Positions 1 through 8,130 of a DNA stretch of 64,000 bases are shown piece by piece. Where the stretch lies: contig NZ_CP069163.1 of the NCBI RefSeq assembly GCF_018802765.1, positions 3,296,311-3,360,310 on the forward strand, in the 5' to 3' direction. Every line of letters begins with the position of its first letter. Position 1 is the first letter of the stretch. Source of the DNA: Paludibacterium sp. B53371 (GTDB taxonomy: Bacteria; Pseudomonadota; Gammaproteobacteria; Burkholderiales; Chromobacteriaceae). A program made the translations under genes and the position numbers. A model generated the notes under the pieces. That model was not told where the DNA came from. It saw only the letters and a program-made list of their open reading frames with translations, and ran no database searches.

Positions 1-919
1 TATCGTAATTGCGCATGCTGCGATCGGCATAACGGGTACTGGTGTACTGCGAGGTCAGGCTGAGCAAGGCGCTGCGGCCGACCGGCTGACGCCATTCGAG
101 GATGCCGCCCTCGCTGCGCAGATAGTCGCGGCCCGCCATTTGTTGTTGCTCGCCTTGCAGCATGCCCAGCAGCAAGCCACTGCCTACCCGGCGTGATACG
201 CCGCTCTGCAGGTTGTAGAAAGTGCGGTCGAACTGGCGCAGCGGTTCGTAGTGGCGTGTCTTGACGCGCGGCAGCAGATAGAAGGTCCAGTCGTCATTCA
301 GCGCCCCGGTGAGGGCACCGCCCAGCTCCAGGTCGGCGTAGCTGCTGGCCGAGGCGCGGGCATCCGGGTCAAGTTTGATCGGCAGGGGCGAGAAGCCGGG
401 GGCCACGATCGACAGTTGGTCGGTGGCGGAGTTGACGTTGGAGTCCCAGCCGATTTCCTGGCGCACGGTGTAGGACAGCGACCAGGGGTGGCGGATCTTG
501 TCGAGTGCGGCCTGCAGGGTGTCGATCTTGCGCTGGGCGACGGGCGGGGGTTGCAGGGCACGGGCGTGCTGCAGGGCGGTATCGGCACGCAGGGTATCGC
601 CGGTCTGGAGGTAGGCGTCGGCCAGGTCGAGCCAGGCGGCGCCGCTGTTCGGGTTGGCCGCGGCGGCACGTTCCAGTACCCAGGAGGCGTCGGCGGCGCG
701 CCCGCTCACCAGCAGGGTAAAGCCGAGCAGGTGGTCAAAGCGGCCGCGACCGGCACATCCGGCTTCTGCCGGCTGCAGTACGGCCAGCGCGGCGGCGGCA
801 TCGCCGCGGTTGAGCGCCAGCTGGCCCGCCTGCGCCGCATTCGCGCACTCGTCGGCAGCCCGGGCAATCAGCGGAAAGACGCTACCGCACAGGGCAAACA
901 GTGTCAGGGTTTTTTTAAT
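1..919 (-). CDS. TPR / outer-membrane beta-barrel-like protein, 3' end beyond window, apparent ATT start
   Basis: I translated this frame by hand: it is open for about 306 codons from the window edge to an ATT at 919-917. It begins (M)KKTLTLFALCGSVFPLIARA, a typical signal peptide with cleavage expected near ARA|AD. Next come TPR-like helices (about residues 25-120, with NPNSGAAWLDLADAYLQTGD) and then a segment with the GWDSNVNS signature and alternating aromatic strands, as in TPR plus outer-membrane barrel proteins such as Slam/DUF560 relatives. No ATG, GTG or TTG lies in frame between the upstream in-frame TGA and the signal peptide, so the start is either the rare ATT or a -1 slip from the FecR gene, which overlaps it by 16 bases. 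Probably envelope-located; substrate unknown. The family call is by eye. Confidence 0.7.
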   Translation of the reverse strand, partial: MKKTLTLFALCGSVFPLIARAADECANAAQAGQLALNRGDAAAALAVLQPAEAGCAGRGRFDHLLGFTLLVSGRAADASWVLERAAAANPNSGAAWLDLADAYLQTGDTLRADTALQHARALQPPPVAQRKIDTLQAALDKIRHPWSLSYTVRQEIGWDSNVNSATDQLSIVAPGFSPLPIKLDPDARASASSYADLELGGALTGALNDDWTFYLLPRVKTRHYEPLRQFDRTFYNLQSGVSRRVGSGLLLGMLQGEQQQMAGRDYLRSEGGILEWRQPVGRSALLSLTSQYTSTRYADRSMRNYD

Positions 920-2838
920 ATCCCCACCCCGGAGACGGACTCATTCTGATTAGTCTGCAAGCCATAGTGGCTGATCATGCCACCGGCCTGGGGGCCGATC
1001 AAGACGCCCGCCGCCGAGCCGTTGCTGATGGTCGGGCTCTGGCAACCGGTGCAGCTGCCGTTCAGCGCGATGCCGCTGCTCTGGAAGGTTTGCAGCGATA
1101 CCGCCGCGCCACTGTTGGCGTCCCAGATCCGGCCCTGGCCATCGGTCACATTGATGGCGTAGTGGTCAATGGTCGGGTTGGCACCAAAGGTGACGTTGGC
1201 GGTCAGGCTGTTGATTTGTCCGCCCATCTTGCCGTTCTCATCCACCGGCCCCGGCATGCCGGGAACCATGGTGTAGCTGCCGGTCTGTCCGCTCATGGCG
1301 GTGATGGCTGAGCCGGGCGTTGCCCCGCCGGGCGCAAAAGCAAACTGGTGCAGGTCGGCATATTGCCAGTCGCCATTGGCATCGCTGGCGCCGCCACCGA
1401 AGTAAACGCCCCAGTAAATTTTGGCGCCGTCCGTTGTGGTATAGATCTGGTACTGCACCGGCTGTTGGGTATCGTCATCGACAAAAAACAGCAGCGATCC
1501 ATCATTCTGCACCACATACAGGGGCAGTCCGGAGCGCGGATCGACGCCGATCTGCCAGCTGTTGTCTTCGTCGACCTGCAGATGGCCGCGCTGGATCTGG
1601 CCATCGGCCACGGTCACGCCGACATAGGCCGAATTGGCCGGACTGTCTTGCGGCTCGACCGACAGGTCAAGGACAACGCTGTTGCTGACGATGCGGTTGG
1701 GCAAGGCCGTCGACAGCGGGTCGGTGGGTGTGGTGACGCCGCTGCCAGCGGCATTGTCGCTGCTGCCCTCGCTGGTCTTGGCCGGGGCCAGGCCGCGCAG
1801 CGGCAGGTTGCGCAACACTTCCGGCAGCACTTCGATGGTCTTCGGCGCGCCCTGGTCAAGCGGGGCAAAACCGGACTGGGTGGGTTCGATGCGCACGCTG
1901 CCCGCCGGGTTGAGCAGGGTGGTGCCGCCACTGATCACATGGTCGTAGGTGCCGGGGGCCACGCTGCTGAAGCGGCCGACGGCGGCCGGTACCTGGAACA
2001 GCTCGTGGTCGGTGCCGCGGATGTGGACCTCGGCGCTCGGCGTCCGGATCAGGTAGTTCTGCTTGTTGAGATGGCCGATGTCACCGGTCATGGCACGCAT
2101 GCCCCCCTGCTCCAGGGTCATGGCCAGGCGTTCGCTGCCGTCGATTTTCTCCGGCAGGTTGAAGGTATTGATATGCAGTTTCGAACCGGAATACAGCATC
2201 ACCGAGCCCTGATCGGCCATGCGGATCTGCAGCAGCCCGTCATTTTCCGCGGTCATGATGGCATCGCCTTCGCACACGGCATCGCCGCGTGTCAGCTCGC
2301 GTGCCGGCAGGCCCGGTTGCTGTGCCAGCACCTTGCCATGGCGATACAGGATGTAGCCGGCCAGCCTGGGCTGAGCCGCGATCGGGGCGGTTTGCAGCCC
2401 GGTGCCGCCGAGGCCGCCCCAGCCCTCGTGACCGGCGGGCTGGTTGTCCGCTGTGCTGGTGGCCGGCTTGGCTGATTGCGGCTGAATGCCGGTGCCGCCC
2501 AGGCCGCCCCAGCCTTCGTGGTCCGGCAGCAGGTTTTTCGCGACGGTGCGCTGGCCCGGCGTGGCGGGCTGCTGGATGCCGGTGCCCCCCAGGCCGCCCC
2601 AGCCGTTTTTCGGTTCGGGCTGGGCCGTGGCGGTTTGCACACCGGTGCCGCCCATGCCTCCCCAGGGGGTCGGGGGTGGTGTCTGGCCGGGCGGGGTCGG
2701 CAGTGGCGCCACTTGCTGGCCATGCGCGTCGAAGCGACAAACGGCGGCGGCCCAACCCGTCAGCGGGGTCAGGCTCAGGGCGGCGAGCAGCAGGAGCTCA
2801 GGCCGAAGGCGGATTCGCAGCAGGCTTGTCTTCGGCAT
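904..2838 (-). CDS. Secreted FecR-domain protein with four GWGGxGGTGxQ repeats
   Basis: The protein has 644 residues. The start chosen is the ATG at 2838, because it opens directly into a signal peptide (charged MPKTSLLRIRLRPE, then a Leu/Ala core ending near TGWAAA); an in-frame ATG at 2955 would add 39 residues inside the upstream gene. After a proline-rich stretch there are four copies of WGGxGGTGxQ with the Trp at residues 59, 80, 110 and 140, the last three exactly 30 residues apart. A FecR-like beta domain follows (about 165-290, with the IRGTDHE signature), then a long repeat-poor C-terminal part. It overlaps the DUF6502 gene by 41 bases and the TPR gene by 16, so the three look co-translated. 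Export to the periplasm or surface is inferred; function is unknown. Confidence 0.8.
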   Translation of the reverse strand: MPKTSLLRIRLRPELLLLAALSLTPLTGWAAAVCRFDAHGQQVAPLPTPPGQTPPPTPWGGMGGTGVQTATAQPEPKNGWGGLGGTGIQQPATPGQRTVAKNLLPDHEGWGGLGGTGIQPQSAKPATSTADNQPAGHEGWGGLGGTGLQTAPIAAQPRLAGYILYRHGKVLAQQPGLPARELTRGDAVCEGDAIMTAENDGLLQIRMADQGSVMLYSGSKLHINTFNLPEKIDGSERLAMTLEQGGMRAMTGDIGHLNKQNYLIRTPSAEVHIRGTDHELFQVPAAVGRFSSVAPGTYDHVISGGTTLLNPAGSVRIEPTQSGFAPLDQGAPKTIEVLPEVLRNLPLRGLAPAKTSEGSSDNAAGSGVTTPTDPLSTALPNRIVSNSVVLDLSVEPQDSPANSAYVGVTVADGQIQRGHLQVDEDNSWQIGVDPRSGLPLYVVQNDGSLLFFVDDDTQQPVQYQIYTTTDGAKIYWGVYFGGGASDANGDWQYADLHQFAFAPGGATPGSAITAMSGQTGSYTMVPGMPGPVDENGKMGGQINSLTANVTFGANPTIDHYAINVTDGQGRIWDANSGAAVSLQTFQSSGIALNGSCTGCQSPTISNGSAAGVLIGPQAGGMISHYGLQTNQNESVSGVGILKKP

Positions 2839-3661
2839 GATAGAAGTAGGCACCAAAATGCATGCGTTGTGGCGGGGTGCTGTCTGCACCGGCTGGCTGG
2901 CTGTGGTTTTGCATGACCATTTCCTGTGCCATGCGGTTGATTTCCAGCAGGGCATCCATGCTCATCTGCTCTGCCCGCTGCTTCAGTTGCTGAACCTGTT
3001 CGGGACTCAGGCCGTGGTAGAACACGCAGCGGTCCATATAGGGGGCCTGCTGGCCTTCGAGGTTGCTGACCACGGCCGCCAGGTGGTCATGGATGTTGCG
3101 GCCGAAGAAATCCATTTTTTCTTCCAGCGCCGGCGATTGCAGCAAGGCCTCGACGTTCAGGTGCACCCTATCGTCCTGATCGATCTGCACCAGACCGACG
3201 CGCTGCCATTCGTCAAGGAACACTCTGGCGCGCACATCCTTGCTGATGTCGTAGACCATGCCCTCAAAGGTCGGCGCTTCGTGCGTGGTGGCCTGGCGCG
3301 GCAATGGGCGCGGCCGGCCCTGGGCATCGAGGAAGCGCGTTTCACCGGTCCACTTGGCCAGTAACTGGGCCTGCAGCGAGACATGGCTGTGCTTGGTCAG
3401 GTTGAGCGGGGCATCGTCGGTTTCCCGCAGGCGTTTGACATCCTTGCGGTGCACGCCGGTCAGAATGCTGATGCGGCTGTCGGTCTGGGGTTTGCCGGGC
3501 AGGGCAAAATCGCGTTCGGCGACATCGACATAGACGCGCTTGAGCAGCTCTGCCAGCGAGGGATAGGCCATGCCATGGTTGAGCAGCAGACGCACCAAGG
3601 GCTCCAGCAGATAGCGGAGCGCTTGCAGCATTTTGGCGGGCGGGCTGGCACTGGTATTCAT
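2798..3661 (-). CDS. DUF6502-type protein
   Basis: The protein has 287 residues from the ATG at 3661 (MNTSASPPAKMLQ); an upstream in-frame ATG would add 20 unlikely residues. There is no signal peptide or membrane segment. The N-terminal third (ALRYLLEPLVRLLLNHG, then YPSLAELLKRVYVDVAE) and the segment TGVHRKDVKRLRE resemble a winged-helix DNA-binding fold and match what I remember of DUF6502. The centre and C-terminus are mostly helical. It is the first gene of a tight three-gene set with the FecR-domain protein and the TPR protein, so a cytoplasmic regulatory role for that set is a reasonable inference. Nothing in the sequence proves it. Confidence 0.7.
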   Translation of the reverse strand: MNTSASPPAKMLQALRYLLEPLVRLLLNHGMAYPSLAELLKRVYVDVAERDFALPGKPQTDSRISILTGVHRKDVKRLRETDDAPLNLTKHSHVSLQAQLLAKWTGETRFLDAQGRPRPLPRQATTHEAPTFEGMVYDISKDVRARVFLDEWQRVGLVQIDQDDRVHLNVEALLQSPALEEKMDFFGRNIHDHLAAVVSNLEGQQAPYMDRCVFYHGLSPEQVQQLKQRAEQMSMDALLEINRMAQEMVMQNHSQPAGADSTPPQRMHFGAYFYHAEDKPAANPPSA

Positions 3662-3769
3662 GGAAAACCATCTGGATCTATTACAACTGATAGCGTAGCA
3701 TGAATAGGTAACCATGCCCATAAAAAATGGGTAAATTTCCCACGCCGCAGCATTTCAGCCACATTCCCT

Positions 3770-4600
3770 ATGTCCCCTGCCCTGCTGATCGATAGCCACT
3801 GCCATCTGGACGATGTGGTGTTTGACGCGCGTCGCGACCAGGTGGTGCAAACCGCGCTGACGGCCGGGGTCGGTCAGATTGTCGTCCCGGCGGTGTCCAG
3901 CCGGTTGTTCGAAGCCACGCTGGCCATGCGTCAGCGCTATGGCTGCCTGATTGCGCTGGGTTTGCACCCGATGTACTGCCGTGAACATCTGGATGATCAT
4001 CTGGCGCAGCTTGAAGCGCAGCTGCAACGGCATCGGCCGGTGGCGGTGGGCGAGATCGGTCTGGACCACTGGTTGCCGGACCAGGATCTGCCGCGGCAGG
4101 AGGCGCTGTTCATCGAGCAGCTGAAGTTGGCGCGTCGCTATGATTTGCCGGTGATTCTGCATGTGCGCAAGGCACAGGATCGGGTGCTGAAGTACCTGCG
4201 GCAGTATGCGGTGGGTGGCGGAATTGCCCATGCCTTCAATGGCAGTCAGCAGCAGGCCGAGGCTTTTGTCGCGCTGGGCTTCAAGCTGGGTTTCGGCGGG
4301 GCCATGACTTATCAGGGTTCGCAACGCATTCGCCGGCTGGCCGCCACCCTGCCGGCTGACTGTCTGGTGCTGGAGACGGATGCGCCGGATATTCGTCCGG
4401 CCTGGGCGCAGGATCAGCCCAATGAGCCGGCCAATCTGGCGCGCTATGCCGCCGAGCTGGCGTCGCTGCGCGCAGCGACGCCTGAGGAGATGGCGCGGCA
4501 GACCAGCGCGAATGTGCAGCAGGCGCTGCGGCTGACTCCCGCCAGCCTGGGGGGGCTGCATTGCCCCGCGCAGATTTCATCTTGTCCGGCAGATAAATAG
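3770..4600 (+). CDS. TatD family metal-dependent hydrolase
   Basis: This 276-residue protein is a typical TatD length. It opens with LLIDSHCHLDD, the HxH metal site of the amidohydrolase-like barrel, followed by a Glu in VAVGEIGLD, His in VILHVRKAQ, His in GGIAHAFNGS and the closing LVLETDAPDI motif. All expected metal ligands are therefore present. TatD proteins are Mg-dependent 3'-5' DNases, and related proteins act as D-aminoacyl-tRNA deacylases or RNA-quality enzymes; the sequence does not say which. It stands alone on the plus strand, divergent from the DUF6502 gene and not part of the tat operon. Confidence 0.9.
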   Translation: MSPALLIDSHCHLDDVVFDARRDQVVQTALTAGVGQIVVPAVSSRLFEATLAMRQRYGCLIALGLHPMYCREHLDDHLAQLEAQLQRHRPVAVGEIGLDHWLPDQDLPRQEALFIEQLKLARRYDLPVILHVRKAQDRVLKYLRQYAVGGGIAHAFNGSQQQAEAFVALGFKLGFGGAMTYQGSQRIRRLAATLPADCLVLETDAPDIRPAWAQDQPNEPANLARYAAELASLRAATPEEMARQTSANVQQALRLTPASLGGLHCPAQISSCPADK

Positions 4601-4655
4601 TCTATGCTGGATTCTATGATATCTAAATAATCATACCCTGCGATCCCACATCATC

Positions 4656-5150
4656 ATGCCATTCGTTCAATTGACCCCCCAGGGTGACGTCGAGGCACTT
4701 TTCCTGAAAAAGGGCAGTGATCGCCCCTATCTGCCACTGAGTGACATCCGGGTGCTGCATTTTCTGCAAGCGTCCGATCCGGAGCTGACGGCAGCCTTGC
4801 TCAATGCCTCGGATGATGCCCACCGCATGCTGTTGTCCAGCCTGATCGACCTGCTGGTGCGCAACAAGACCCTGTCGGGCAAGACGGTGGTGACCGATCA
4901 TGGTCAGTTGATTCCGCACAAGCAGCTGGATGAGCTGATCGAGACGGTGGAGACCAGCGAGGACGAGGCGCTGTTGACGCTGACGGAGTCAGACCGCAAC
5001 ACGGTGCGCATTATTGAAGACGTGATTGATGTGCTGATCGCCCTGGACGTGATTTCTCTGCGCGACCTGCCACCGGGTGCCCAGCATCTGCTGGCGGTAC
5101 GCCGCGCCCTGCGGGCCTATTTGTCGGATCACGACGGCGATCTGGATTAG
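4656..5150 (+). CDS. Conserved-looking hypothetical protein, 164 residues
   Basis: The protein is soluble, with no signal peptide or membrane segment. It begins MPFVQLTPQGDVEALFLKKG and is rich in Leu, Asp and Glu. The centre (ELTAALLNASDDAHRMLLSSLIDLLV) and end (VRRALRAYLSDHDGDLD) look helical, and a run of acidic residues follows LIETVETSEDEA. I do not recognise a catalytic motif. It converges with the DUF2069 gene across only 14 bases. Codon use resembles its neighbours, so I take it as a real resident gene of unknown function. Confidence 0.75.
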   Translation: MPFVQLTPQGDVEALFLKKGSDRPYLPLSDIRVLHFLQASDPELTAALLNASDDAHRMLLSSLIDLLVRNKTLSGKTVVTDHGQLIPHKQLDELIETVETSEDEALLTLTESDRNTVRIIEDVIDVLIALDVISLRDLPPGAQHLLAVRRALRAYLSDHDGDLD

Positions 5151-5164
5151 GCGCTGCCTGCCGG

Positions 5165-5497
5165 TTATTGTCGGCTGCGGATAAAACCGATCACCGCGAC
5201 GAAGAACAGCACGCTCAGGGCGGTCTCGCCCCAGGCCAGCTGCTGTGACAGGCCGTGATCGGCCCAGCCGCGCATGATGCCTTCGGTGAAAAACAGCAGG
5301 ATGAACATGCTGGACCACTGGAAGGTGTAGAGCCGCCCGCGCAGGATGCCGAACAGCGGCGCCAGCAGCAGCACTGCCTTGAGCGCCAGCATCGAGCCGC
5401 CCGGCCGCAGCGGCGCCAGCCACAATTCCCACCCCAGCGACAGCAGGATCAGGGCAATCAGCGTGCCGATGGCCAGCCAGTGCCAGAGCCGGCGCAT
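5165..5497 (-). CDS. DUF2069 family membrane protein
   Basis: The 110-residue protein has three or four hydrophobic helices (about 5-23, 36-52, 62-76, 88-105) and the short loops typical of DUF2069 proteins. Its ATG overlaps the tatC stop by one base, so it is the last gene of the his-hinT-tat run. The family has no known function; it is an inner-membrane protein by composition. Whether it has anything to do with Tat export is unknown. Confidence 0.75.
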   Translation of the reverse strand: MRRLWHWLAIGTLIALILLSLGWELWLAPLRPGGSMLALKAVLLLAPLFGILRGRLYTFQWSSMFILLFFTEGIMRGWADHGLSQQLAWGETALSVLFFVAVIGFIRSRQ

Positions 5498-6225
5498 CAG
5501 CTGGCGCTCCGGGCGCGCTGACGTTCCATCAGTTGCGCGGCGATGATGCCCACTTCATAGAGCAGCCACAGGGGAACGGCCAGCATGGTCTGCGACAGCA
5601 CATCCGGCGGGGTGACGATGGCGGCCACCACGAAGGCGCCGACGATGACGTAGGGCCGCGCGGTACGCAGCTTGTCGATGGTCAGCACGCCGATGCGCAC
5701 CAGCAGCACCACGACCACCGGCACTTCGAAGGCCGCGCCGAACGAGACGAACATGCCCAGCACGAAGGACAGGTATTTGTCGATATCGGTCATCATCGAC
5801 ACGCCACTGGGGGTGACGGCGGCCATGAAGGTAAACACCAGCGGGAACACCAGGAAGTAGGCGAAGGCCATGCCGAGGCAGAACAGCAGCACGCTGGACA
5901 CGACCAGCGGCAGGATCAGTCTTTTTTCATGGCTGTACAGGCCGGGGGCCACGAAGGCCCAGATCTGGTACAGGGTATTGGGCAGCGAGATCAGCAGCGC
6001 CACCAGCATGGTGACCTTCATCGGCACGAAGAAGGGGGCGGTGACTTCGATGGCAATCATGTTGCTGCCGGCCGGCAGGTGTTGCAGCAGGGGTCTGGCC
6101 AGCAGGTGGTAGATGGCCCCGGACCAGTGGAACAGGCCGAGGAAGACCAGGAAGAAGCCGATCAGGGCACGCACCAGTCGGGTGCGCAGTTCCAGCAGGT
6201 GGGTCAGCAGCGGTTGTTCGGTCAT
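5497..6225 (-). CDS. tatC: Twin-arginine translocase subunit TatC
   Basis: At 242 residues it is slightly shorter than E. coli TatC because the charged C-terminal tail is reduced. It starts with THLLELRTRLVRA, containing the conserved Glu of the signal-binding site. It keeps the MIAIEVTAPFFVPMK segment, the cytoplasmic loop YQIWAFVAPGLYSHEKR and PYVIVGAFVVAAIVTPPDV, with six transmembrane helices expected. TatC with TatB binds RR signal peptides of folded substrates at the inner membrane. Its start overlaps the tatB stop by four bases, so the two are translationally coupled. Confidence 0.97.
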   Translation of the reverse strand: MTEQPLLTHLLELRTRLVRALIGFFLVFLGLFHWSGAIYHLLARPLLQHLPAGSNMIAIEVTAPFFVPMKVTMLVALLISLPNTLYQIWAFVAPGLYSHEKRLILPLVVSSVLLFCLGMAFAYFLVFPLVFTFMAAVTPSGVSMMTDIDKYLSFVLGMFVSFGAAFEVPVVVVLLVRIGVLTIDKLRTARPYVIVGAFVVAAIVTPPDVLSQTMLAVPLWLLYEVGIIAAQLMERQRARSAS

Positions 6226-6725
6226 CGGGGAGGTTCTTGCCGGGCTGGCGTCGGGGTCAGTTCGGCAAACAGGTCAAGCTGGTTGTCATCAACGGGGGGG
6301 CGCTCAGGCTCGTTCTGTGCGGCGGGCGGCTCGCCGGCCGGCACCGGGGTCGGTACGACCACGCTGGCCGCAGACATCGGCGTCAGGTCATCAGCCGGCG
6401 GCGCGACGATCTCCGCTTTGGCGGCCTCAAGGGCTTCGACGGTTTCCTGGCGGGCCTGATGGATGGTCTGGCTGACCTCGTCGACCTCGGCCGTCAGCTG
6501 TTCCTTGAAGGCATAGGCCGTGTTCTGCACTTCCTGTTTCAGCGACACCAGGGTGGACAGCTCGGTGTGCTCGCCGATGTCGGCCTTGACGCTGGCGACA
6601 AAGCGCTGGGCGCGCGCCACCAGCGCCCCCAGGGTGCGGGCCACGGCCGGCAGGCGCTCGGGACCGAGCACCACCAGCGCCACCACGGAGGTCAGCAGGA
6701 TTTCACCAAAACTGAAGTCGAACAC
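6222..6725 (-). CDS. tatB: Sec-independent translocase protein TatB
   Basis: The 167-residue protein begins MFDFSFGEILLTSVVALVVLG, the single N-terminal helix with the conserved Glu at position 8, then the PERLPAVARTLG hinge and an amphipathic helix. The remainder is a charged helical region and a low-complexity Pro/Ala-rich tail (about 110-167), as in other proteobacterial TatB. It partners with TatC in the receptor complex. The gene lies 15 bases after tatA and overlaps tatC. Confidence 0.95.
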   Translation of the reverse strand: MFDFSFGEILLTSVVALVVLGPERLPAVARTLGALVARAQRFVASVKADIGEHTELSTLVSLKQEVQNTAYAFKEQLTAEVDEVSQTIHQARQETVEALEAAKAEIVAPPADDLTPMSAASVVVPTPVPAGEPPAAQNEPERPPVDDNQLDLFAELTPTPARQEPPR

Positions 6726-6740
6726 GGTATCCCCAGCGGC

Positions 6741-6950
6741 TTATTTCTTGTCGGCTTCGCCTTCGATGACGCGCCCGGTCTTCTCGGCATCGGCGGCAGC
6801 CTGCTTCTCGGCCTCGCCCTTCATGCCCTCTTTGAAGCCGCGTACCGCGCCACCCAGATCCTTGCCGATATTCGGCAGCTTCTTGGTGCCGAACACCAGC
6901 ACCACAATCAGCAAAACGATCAGCCAGTGAAAAATGCTAAAAGAACCCAT
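6741..6950 (-). CDS. tatA: Sec-independent translocase protein TatA
   Basis: The chosen start gives 69 residues, [20 protein letters not shown], a single membrane helix followed by the [20 protein letters not shown] amphipathic helix that defines TatA. An in-frame upstream start would add 23 residues lying inside hinT and is rejected. The C-terminal tail is short and charged. TatA oligomers form the protein-conducting element. The start lies one base after the hinT stop codon, so expression probably follows the his operon. Confidence 0.96.
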   Translation of the reverse strand: MGSFSIFHWLIVLLIVVLVFGTKKLPNIGKDLGGAVRGFKEGMKGEAEKQAAADAEKTGRVIEGEADKK

Positions 6951-6951
6951 G

Positions 6952-7284
6952 TCAGTTTCCTTGCGACTTGTGACCAAAGACATGTACGTGCAGGTGGAAT
7001 ACTTCCTGCCCGCCGCCACGTCCGGTATTGATACCGGTCTTGAAACCGGCTGACAGACCCTGTTCGGCCGCGAGTTTCGGCGCGAGCAGCAGAATCTTGC
7101 CCAGCACCTCCTGGTGTTCGGGCTGGCAATGCGCCAGCGATTCGACGTGGCGCTTGGGGATGATCATGAAATGCACCGGGGCGATCGGCCGGATATCGTG
7201 GAAGGCGACCACGTCGTCGTCTTCGTAGAGTTTGTTGGCCGGAATCTCTCCAGCAGCGATCTTGCAGAAGATGCAATCAGTCAT
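6952..7284 (-). CDS. hinT: HIT family purine nucleoside phosphoramidase HinT
   Basis: From [15 protein letters not shown] the protein has 110 residues, the usual HinT length. The histidine triad is intact as HLHVHVFG near the C-terminus, and the CxxC-like IFC at the front is also typical. HinT hydrolyses AMP-lysine and aminoacyl-adenylates; its physiological role is housekeeping. Its place between hisE and tatA is a gene order seen in other betaproteobacteria. Confidence 0.94.
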   Translation of the reverse strand: MTDCIFCKIAAGEIPANKLYEDDDVVAFHDIRPIAPVHFMIIPKRHVESLAHCQPEHQEVLGKILLLAPKLAAEQGLSAGFKTGINTGRGGGQEVFHLHVHVFGHKSQGN

Positions 7285-7315
7285 CAGCCTTCTCCGGGGC
7301 AATCAGGGATGGGAA

Positions 7316-7645
7316 TCAGGGTTGCTGCGGCCGCGAAGCCTTTTCGTCCAGGCCGGAAATGCCTTCGCGACGGTGCAGCTCCATCAGGATGTCTTCGGGA
7401 CGCAGGCCGTGAAAGGCCAGCAGCACCATGGTGTGGAACCACAGGTCGGCGACTTCGCGCACGATATGCAGCTTGTCGCCATCTTTCGAAGCCAGCAGGG
7501 TTTCGGCGGCCTCTTCAGCGACCTTTTTCAGAATGGCGTCTTCACCCTTGTGAAACAGCGATGCCACGTAGGAAGTTTGCGAACTGGCCTCGCGTCGCGC
7601 TTCCAGCGTATCGGCAATCGACTTCAACACTTCGGTATTGATCAT
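7316..7645 (-). CDS. hisE: Phosphoribosyl-ATP pyrophosphohydrolase HisE
   Basis: The 109-residue protein [18 protein letters not shown] carries the all-alpha NTP-PPase fold. Two metal-binding acidic motifs are visible, [12 protein letters not shown] and [11 protein letters not shown]. It hydrolyses PR-ATP to PR-AMP, step two of histidine synthesis. Here it is separate from HisI, although both genes are adjacent (83 bases apart). A longer in-frame start at 7723 lies in the hisI-hisE gap and gives a basic, proline-rich lead with no family resemblance, so I do not use it. Confidence 0.95.
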   Translation of the reverse strand: MINTEVLKSIADTLEARREASSQTSYVASLFHKGEDAILKKVAEEAAETLLASKDGDKLHIVREVADLWFHTMVLLAFHGLRPEDILMELHRREGISGLDEKASRPQQP

Positions 7646-7728
7646 GTCATTCCTTGTGCGGCACGGCCGGCCGGGTGCCGGCGACAGCGCCCATTCTAAC
7701 GCTGCCGGCCATCGGCTCGCCATCCGTT

Positions 7729-8130
7729 TTATGTGTTGCGGGTATAAATCGCCGCCGGATCCTTGAGGATCGGGTCGACCACCTGCCAGGCGCCATCGGC
7801 AAATCGGCGGTAGAAACAGCTCTCACGTCCGGTATGGCAGGCAATACCGCCATCTTGCCGGATCTGCATGACAATCACGTCACCATCGCAATCCAGGCGC
7901 AGTTCGCTGACGTGCTGCACATGGCCGGACTCCTCGCCTTTTTGCCACTGGCGCCGGCGCGAGCGGCTGTAGTAGTGCGCCAGACCGGTCTCGGCCGTCA
8001 GCTGCAGGGCTTCGCGGTCCATCCAGGCCATCATCAGGATACGCCCGCTCTGTTCATCCTGGGCGATGGCCGGCACCAGGCCGGCCTCGTCCCATTTCAC
8101 TTCATCCAGCCACATGGGGGTTCCCGTCAC
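7729..8130 (-). CDS. hisI: Phosphoribosyl-AMP cyclohydrolase HisI
   Basis: It catalyses step three of histidine synthesis, opening the PR-AMP ring. The HisI signatures are present: [28 protein letters not shown], the metal-binding DCDGD, and two later cysteines in [11 protein letters not shown] that complete the zinc site. The start chosen is the GTG at 8130, which overlaps the hisF TGA and follows GAGG at good spacing. The ATG five codons downstream (8115) is the alternative, giving 128 residues. Confidence 0.94.
   Translation of the reverse strand: MTGTPMWLDEVKWDEAGLVPAIAQDEQSGRILMMAWMDREALQLTAETGLAHYYSRSRRRQWQKGEESGHVQHVSELRLDCDGDVIVMQIRQDGGIACHTGRESCFYRRFADGAWQVVDPILKDPAAIYTRNT

Noticed and set aside
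251-949. 232-codon plus-strand frame at the window start
   Set aside because: It is the antisense of the TPR gene, whose minus-strand frame gives a signal peptide, TPR helices and a GWDSNVNS motif.
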